From assembly GCA_039977295.1 (NCBI GenBank), contig JBDWDN010000005.1:78981-142980 (forward strand): 64,000 nucleotides of DNA. Direction: 5' to 3'. Made by a program: the position numbers and the translations under genes. Below are positions 59,666 to 64,000 of the stretch, piece after piece. The notes beneath the pieces are model-generated. The model made no database searches. It was given only the letters and a program-made list of their open reading frames with translations, and was not told the DNA's origin. The stretch comes from Hellea sp039977295 (lineage in GTDB: Bacteria > Pseudomonadota > Alphaproteobacteria > Caulobacterales > Maricaulaceae). How positions within the stretch are numbered: position 1 is the first letter of the stretch; the number at the start of each line of letters is the position of its first letter.

Positions 59666-60185
59666 CAGTAAGGACTCCTCGTCCGAGTTTTTCTAAGGCT
59701 TGTTTTAGCCCATCATTATCTATTTTTGAAAGCCCCTCTTGCAGTTGGGATTCCTCGCGAGGCGATAGGCCGCGCTTTGGGACAGAGGTCTTCGTCGTCA
59801 TGCTCATTTTAGTTTGGATTACGCGAAGACGCGCGACATAGCCCTCACCCAAATGCGCGTTGAGCCGTTCAATAATGGGGCCGCTGGCTGACATGATAAG
59901 CGTCGCTGCTGCGCCGGGGGCGGCGATAATTAAGGTCCGCCCATCTCGCCCGCCCGTGAACTTGAGTGGGCTAGAGATTTTTGCCCAGCGCGCGCCAATA
60001 ATTTGTGGCCAATGTTTGGACAGGGCCGCTGCGGAAGCTCCGCCGCCGCCAAAGGTTTTAGAGAGCGGCCGCAAAACCTTATTAATCGCGACCCCTGCTG
60101 TCGGCGCGGGGCGATATTGCGGCTTACCGCGTTTTTGCTCCAGCCAATGGCTCAGCGTCTGTTTATCTTTACGTGAAATCGACAC
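59658..60185 (-). CDS. DUF721/DciA family protein
   Basis: A 175-residue protein with the DUF721 core (LSKHWPQIIGARWAKISSPLKF, RTLIIAAPGAAATLIMS, IERLNAHLGEGYV), related to DciA, the ancestral loader of replicative helicase. A 50-residue charged C-terminal part follows. It is divergent from mutY. In Caulobacter-like genomes mutY, DUF721, a dsbA-type gene and smc are neighbours (from memory); smc is absent here. Confidence 0.82.
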   Translation of the reverse strand: MSISRKDKQTLSHWLEQKRGKPQYRPAPTAGVAINKVLRPLSKTFGGGGASAAALSKHWPQIIGARWAKISSPLKFTGGRDGRTLIIAAPGAAATLIMSASGPIIERLNAHLGEGYVARLRVIQTKMSMTTKTSVPKRGLSPREESQLQEGLSKIDNDGLKQALEKLGRGVLTDD

Positions 60186-60241
60186 GTATCATATTTGGCC
60201 TATTGCGCGCGGCGCGTAAAGCGGTCACATCGGCTTTACGG

Positions 60242-61297
60242 ATGAAAAAACAGACAGACATAAGGCAGATGCAGGCCAGATTACTGCGGTGGTACGACGC
60301 GCAGGGACGGACACTGCCGTGGCGCGTTAGGCCGGAAGATCGAGCCGCAGGAAAGATATCTGACCCCTATGCCGTCTGGCTTTCTGAAATCATGCTGCAG
60401 CAAACAACTGTGCCCCACGCTACGCCTTATTGGCGCAAGTTTTTGGCGGAGTTTCCGACGGTGGATGATTTAGCGAATGCCGATCGGGACCGCGTGCTGA
60501 CCTTATGGGCTGGCCTCGGCTATTATGCGCGCGCGCGGAACCTGCATAAATGCGCGCAGACTGTCCGCGATGAGCATGGCGGGCGGTTTCCGCAGTCCGA
60601 GGCGGAGCTACTTAAACTTCCTGGCATTGGGCCTTACACAGCCGCAACTATGGCCGCGATCTGTTTCGACGAGGCGACAAATATCGTGGACGGGAATGTC
60701 GAACGCGTTGTTAGCCGTATTTTTGAGATCCAGGCCCCTTTGCCAAAGTCGCGCCCCGAATATCGCCGCTTAGCGGGAACCTTGGCCCCGCAAAAGCGGG
60801 CAGGTGATTATGGGCAAGCCCTGATGGATTTAGGCGCAACGCTCTGCACGCCGCGCTCGCCTAAGTGCGGTGAATGCCCGTGGCAAGCCTATTGCGCGGC
60901 GCATAAGGATAACTCGCAAACAGATTACCCTAAGAAACTCAAAAAAGTAAAACTGCCCGTGCGTTACGGCGCGGCATTTGTCCTGCGAAATGATGAAGCC
61001 GTCTTACTTCGGCGCCGGCCTGATAAGGGCTTGCTTGGCGGCATGATGGGCTTTCCAGGGACGGAATGGGGGGAGAGGTCTAAAGAGCCGCTAGAGGCTG
61101 CTCCCGAAAAAAGGAACTGGGAAAAATGTCAGGGTGAGGTGAAGCATATCTTCACCCATTTCGAATTGCGCCTAGACGTTTACCGCGCCGAAGCCGCGGA
61201 TAAATCTACTGAAGGCGAATGGGCACAGCTTGACAACATCAAGAATTATGCTTTGCCGACAGTAATGAAAAAGGTTCTGAGCCTCTCAGAAAAATAG
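60242..61297 (+). CDS. mutY: A/G-specific adenine glycosylase MutY
   Basis: Removes adenine paired with 8-oxoguanine. The helix-hairpin-helix LPGIGPYTAATM and catalytic Asp region NIVDGNVERVVSR are seen. The iron-sulfur cluster is CTPRSPKCGECPWQAYC (spacing 6-2-5). A C-terminal NUDIX-like domain recognises 8-oxoG. The start is placed at the ATG at 60242 (351 residues). An upstream frame start overlaps the DUF721 gene and adds a basic leader that MutY proteins lack. Confidence 0.95.
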   Translation: MKKQTDIRQMQARLLRWYDAQGRTLPWRVRPEDRAAGKISDPYAVWLSEIMLQQTTVPHATPYWRKFLAEFPTVDDLANADRDRVLTLWAGLGYYARARNLHKCAQTVRDEHGGRFPQSEAELLKLPGIGPYTAATMAAICFDEATNIVDGNVERVVSRIFEIQAPLPKSRPEYRRLAGTLAPQKRAGDYGQALMDLGATLCTPRSPKCGECPWQAYCAAHKDNSQTDYPKKLKKVKLPVRYGAAFVLRNDEAVLLRRRPDKGLLGGMMGFPGTEWGERSKEPLEAAPEKRNWEKCQGEVKHIFTHFELRLDVYRAEAADKSTEGEWAQLDNIKNYALPTVMKKVLSLSEK

Positions 61298-61371
61298 AAG
61301 GCGCGCCGAGTGACGTGTGGAGAAACCTGGCGCACCTTTATCAGCGCTTGCGCGCCGATTTTCAAAGCAAT

Positions 61372-61716
61372 CTATTTATTATAGACGCTTTCTTTTTTGA
61401 ATTGTTTCGCGAGAAGATAATAAACAACGGCGCGATATTTGGATCTTTCCGAGCGGCCATATTGATCCATGACAGCGTTAATGGCTTCATCCAAAGCAGG
61501 GCCGTCTGAGAGGCCAAGTTTTTTGATGAGGAAATTCTTTTTGACAGTTTCTAGCTCTGATTTATCTGACGCAGAGACAGTAGATGCGTCGCGGTTATAA
61601 ATTGACGGGCCGCATCCGATGGTGACTTTCGTTAAGAAGTCCATGTCTGGTGTTACTTTGCACTTTTCTTTTAGGTCAGCGGCATATTTTACAATTAGGT
61701 CGTCACGTTTACTCAT
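61372..61716 (-). CDS. DUF2853 family protein (second copy)
   Basis: A 114-residue helical cytoplasmic protein. SKRDDLIVKYAADLKEKCKV, TKVTIGCGPSIYNRDASTVSASD, VKKNFLIKKLGL and YRAVVYYLLAKQF match DUF2853. The start is ATG 61716, with GGGGGAAAA upstream. It is a paralogue of the gene at 17745-18041. It sits between mutY and ccrM, which are near neighbours in Caulobacter (from memory). Confidence 0.87.
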   Translation of the reverse strand: MSKRDDLIVKYAADLKEKCKVTPDMDFLTKVTIGCGPSIYNRDASTVSASDKSELETVKKNFLIKKLGLSDGPALDEAINAVMDQYGRSERSKYRAVVYYLLAKQFKKESVYNK

Positions 61717-61818
61717 AGGATTTTCCCCCTGGTTAGAGCGTTTCAATAAACGCTGGGGAATTCACCCCTTGCGCATGACTTGCTTAAGGGGCGTTACCTA
61801 AATGGGAGATGAACAGCT

Positions 61819-62904
61819 TTAAGCAGTAGCTTCCATGGCTGCGCGGATTTCCGTGCGAATGGCGTCGATGGGGGTCAGGCCTTTATCTGATTTATAGTGC
61901 CAGAACGTCCAGCCATTACAGCTTGGCGCGCCTTGGACATGAGCCCCAACTTTGTGGATGGACCCTTTAAAATCTGCCGTGGCGAGGCTGCCATCCGGGC
62001 GAATACGTGCCGCGATTTTACCGTTTGGCGAGAAAAGCTTGGTACCGGATTTAATCATGCCGCGTTCAATGAGGTTTGCGAAAGGAACGCGAGGTTCTGC
62101 GCGCTTGGATTTCGTCACCGCGACGTTTTCAAGGGAGCCTTCATTGATCTTCTCAATGCGGCGGCGTGCATGGATGATATATTCTTCTTCCATCTCAAAA
62201 CCGATAAATTTACGGCCGAGTTTCTTTGCGACGGCGCCTGTCGTGCCTGTCCCAAAGAAGGGGTCGACAATAACATCACCAGGGTTGGAGGTTGAGAGGA
62301 TAACGCGGTGCAGCAAACCTTCTGGTTTCTGCGTCGGATGTGCTTTCTTTCCGTCTGTTTTCTTGAGGCGTTCGAGCCCCGTGCAAATTGGAAGTGTCCA
62401 ATCAGAGCGCATCTGCACGCCGTCATTCATCATTTTCATCGCGTCATAATGAAATGTCGGTTTAGCATCTTCGGTTTTTGTGGCCCAAATCAATGTTTCA
62501 TGCGCGTTGGTAAAGCGCGTGCCGCGAAAATTGGGCATCGGATTGGTCTTGCGCCAGATAATATCATTTTGAATCCAAAATTGCTGATCTTGCAAAATGG
62601 CGCCGACGCGGAAAATATTATGATAACTGCCAATGACCCACATAGACCCATTTGGCTTTAAGATGCGGCGGGCCGCTTGGAGCCAATTATGTGTGAAGAG
62701 ATCATAGGCATCCATGGTATCAAATTGATCCCAATCTTCTGTCACGCCGTTAACGACCGAATTGTCAGGGCGCGATAAATCACCACCTAGCTGTAGGTTA
62801 TAGGGCGGGTCAGCAAAGACGAGGTCGACACTGTTTTCGGGCAGGGCATTCATATTGGCAATACAATCGCCTTGAATGATTTTATTAAGAGGTAGTTGGC
62901 TCAC
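61819..62904 (-). CDS. ccrM: Cell-cycle DNA adenine methyltransferase CcrM (GANTC)
   Basis: Beta-class N6-adenine methyltransferase acting at GANTC, essential or important for cell-cycle control in many alphaproteobacteria. DPPYNLQLGGDL is the catalytic motif near the N-terminus, WVIGSYHNIFRVG, NPMPNFRGTRF, AHPTQKPEGLL, and DPFFGTGTTG the SAM motif. The C-terminal DNA-recognition domain ends with GAHVQGAPSCNGWTFWHYKSDKGLTPID. I choose the GTG at 62904 because GAAGGAA lies six bases upstream and this gives 361 residues, close to Caulobacter CcrM (358). An ATG at 62967 would add a 21-residue leader. Confidence 0.96.
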   Translation of the reverse strand: MSQLPLNKIIQGDCIANMNALPENSVDLVFADPPYNLQLGGDLSRPDNSVVNGVTEDWDQFDTMDAYDLFTHNWLQAARRILKPNGSMWVIGSYHNIFRVGAILQDQQFWIQNDIIWRKTNPMPNFRGTRFTNAHETLIWATKTEDAKPTFHYDAMKMMNDGVQMRSDWTLPICTGLERLKKTDGKKAHPTQKPEGLLHRVILSTSNPGDVIVDPFFGTGTTGAVAKKLGRKFIGFEMEEEYIIHARRRIEKINEGSLENVAVTKSKRAEPRVPFANLIERGMIKSGTKLFSPNGKIAARIRPDGSLATADFKGSIHKVGAHVQGAPSCNGWTFWHYKSDKGLTPIDAIRTEIRAAMEATA

Positions 62905-62960
62905 GTTTATTCCTTCAAATCGCTGCACCCACAAATTTGCAACGCGTTTTTTGCTTGAGG

Positions 62961-63042
62961 GAATCATTGCCGTTGATTTGGCTAACAGAAGGTTAAACGA
63001 TTGAAAAACTTATGATTTTAATGTTTTGTTAGGCAAGGTTAA
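62961..63042 (-). promoter_or_regulatory. ccrM leader: GANTC site and TTAA half-sites
   Basis: GAATC at 62961-62965 is a CcrM target 57 bases before the chosen start. TTAA-N7-TTAG (63018-63032) differs by one base from the CtrA box TTAA-N7-TTAA, and another TTAA follows (63039-63042). In Caulobacter the ccrM promoter is CtrA-activated and carries GANTC sites in its leader. The sites are seen; the control is inferred. Confidence 0.4.
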
Positions 63043-63093
63043 TATCCACAGGCTAGGCGTAAGGAGGTCAGTATTGCTGGGTTTGGCGGGGCG

Positions 63094-63483
63094 TTAGGGG
63101 CTGTGAAGGCGCTCCATGGCTGACCTAAGCAAGGCAGCATTTTTATTATTGCCTTTCCATCCCATATCAAAAAAGTCACCGATTATTGGGACGAGGCCAA
63201 TGAGCCAGTCAATGAAGATGTTATAGACCATGCGGCTTAATGTGCGTTTGCGGGCGCCTAGACGCTTGGCGTGAAAGACGATATATCCAGCTATGCCTAA
63301 ACTAATCGTGTCCCCTATGCCCGGTATTAAGCCAATCAGGGTGTCGATACCCAAATGTAATTGCGTGCCTGGGATTGCAAATTGGCTGTCCATCATTTTA
63401 GCCAGTGACTCAATATGAACAACGCGCTTTTCAACCTCTGGCGGGAGAGGGAGGAGGATGTCAGCGTGAGTGTTAGACCGCAT
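63094..63483 (-). CDS. DUF4112 family protein
   Basis: A 129-residue membrane-associated protein. LAKMMDSQFAIPGTQLHLGIDTLIGLIPGIGDTISLGIAGYIVFHAKRLGA and a second LIGLVPIIGDFFDMGWKGNNKNAALL repeat the P-G-I-G-D motif typical of DUF4112. Two hydrophobic hairpins suggest inner-membrane location. Function unknown. It is upstream of ccrM with 190 bases between them. Confidence 0.9.
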   Translation of the reverse strand: MRSNTHADILLPLPPEVEKRVVHIESLAKMMDSQFAIPGTQLHLGIDTLIGLIPGIGDTISLGIAGYIVFHAKRLGARKRTLSRMVYNIFIDWLIGLVPIIGDFFDMGWKGNNKNAALLRSAMERLHSP

Positions 63484-63886
63484 GTGGGGTTCCTTTTAGC
63501 ATCTTCCCTTTAGCATCAAGGCTTAATCAAAGTCTTTTTTCATTGAACGGAACTTCGCTGTATTTCGCCTGAGGCTTGGCTTGTCGGGAAGTGAATGGAT
63601 CCATAACATCTGCTGCCTTGGTTGATTGGGTGGATACTTGACGTTCTAGTGTTTGAGGTTTTACAAACTGCATTTGGTTTATTTTCGAATTAATAGCTAT
63701 AATTACTAATTTTTTGGATTAAAAATAGTAATTTTTGCTATATTTATTTTCCAAAAATTTCAGAAAACTAAAAAATCTTTTAAAATCAATAACTTAATAT
63801 TTCTCGACAAAAAGAGCTGAAATGGTCATCTTGAATTTGTCGCTGGGAACAACCTTTCACCAGAGACACAGAGAGAGAGAAAAAAA
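63484..63886. other. AT-rich intergenic region with inverted repeats
   Basis: A 403-base gap with no supported gene. From about 63660 it is markedly AT-rich compared with the rest of the window. AATTACTA (63701-63708) with following T run pairs with A run and TAGTAATT (63726-63733). CGACAAA (63805-63811) and TTTGTCG (63836-63842) form a second dyad. It is likely the promoter/leader region of the gene starting at 63887. No transposase remnant is recognised. Confidence 0.6.
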
Positions 63887-64000
63887 ATGACTTTTAGTAC
63901 TTTTGACATTGACGCCGGAACAGCTTCTGAAAGCGGCGCTTCCGTTTTTGAGACATCCAATCCAGCGCGTCATACGCGTTCACGCCGTCATAGCGCCCTA
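63887..64000 (+). CDS. Small Arg/His-rich unknown protein (3' truncated by window edge)
   Basis: ATG at 63887 after a long GAGAGAGAGAAAAA stretch that acts as ribosome-binding site. 38 residues are visible: a Ser/Thr-rich N-terminal part (TFDIDAGTASESGASVFE) followed by basic PARHTRSRRHSAL at the edge. The length and family are unknown. In layout (Thr/Ser/Phe-rich start, basic end) it recalls the 52-residue gene at 7365, but the alignment is poor. Confidence 0.5.
   Translation, partial: MTFSTFDIDAGTASESGASVFETSNPARHTRSRRHSAL

Overview
The window is a chromosomal segment of an alphaproteobacterium. Points in favour are a CcrM-type GANTC methyltransferase, a two-piece (circularly permuted) tmRNA gene, an alpha-type SspB adaptor, a DUF4169/ribbon-helix-helix pair behind fumC, and a vertebrate-like N-acetylglutamate synthase domain of the kind known from Maricaulis and relatives. 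Base composition looks close to 50% GC by eye. A stalked or dimorphic marine lineage (Maricaulales/Hyphomonadales-like) is my best guess, but this is an inference. I see no phage, insertion sequence, integrase or CRISPR array; the segment is mostly housekeeping genes with small lineage-specific insertions.

Layout. 1-1.7 kb: end of a molybdopterin operon (moaD-moaE-moaB-moaC). 1.7-6.9 kb: an esterase, a thiolase and short-chain dehydrogenase pair, and aminopeptidase P. 6.9-7.6 kb: a small island with two tiny genes and a nested 87-bp inverted repeat. 7.6-12.2 kb (minus): uvrD, an unknown lipoprotein and prmA. 12.6-15.3 kb (minus): sspB, a small membrane protein, fumC, DUF4169 and an RHH protein. 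15.4-17.1 kb: an orphan cytochrome P450 and a small unknown gene. 17.3-17.7 kb (minus): ssrA with a recognisable promoter. 18.2-21.6 kb: an M20 deacylase, an N-acetylglutamate synthase with a degenerate kinase domain, and an M14 carboxypeptidase. 23-25.7 kb: thyA and folA flanking a YjdM protein and a VUT transporter. 25.8-29.8 kb: hflK-hflC-DUF2065-degP. 30-32 kb: serB, a RidA protein, miaA and a candidate small RNA. 33-38.6 kb: the rod-shape operon mreBCD-mrdA-rodA. 42-45.6 kb: an Mla-type lipid transport operon. 46.3-53 kb: the tig, clpP, clpX and lon quality-control block. 53.1-56.7 kb: tRNA-Val, a DUF1800/DUF1501 pair and tRNA-Asp. 57-63.5 kb: a TPR protein, a LysR regulator, SseB-like, DsbA-like and DUF721 proteins, mutY, a second DUF2853 gene, ccrM and DUF4112.

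Two functional themes recur. First, tagging and proteolysis: ssrA, SspB, ClpX, ClpP, Lon, trigger factor, DegP and HflKC all lie here, so most of the pathway that rescues stalled ribosomes and degrades the tagged products is in one window. Second, cell-cycle methylation: ccrM is present, a GANTC site sits in its own upstream leader, and another GANTC site straddles the -35 box of the predicted ssrA promoter.

The least explained items are the tiny basic genes (7.06, 7.37 and 63.89 kb), the promoter-hairpin-terminator unit behind miaA, the uvrD-prmA lipoprotein, and the secreted two-repeat protein at 21.7 kb. Database searches could not be run, so family calls rest on motifs and remembered family features.
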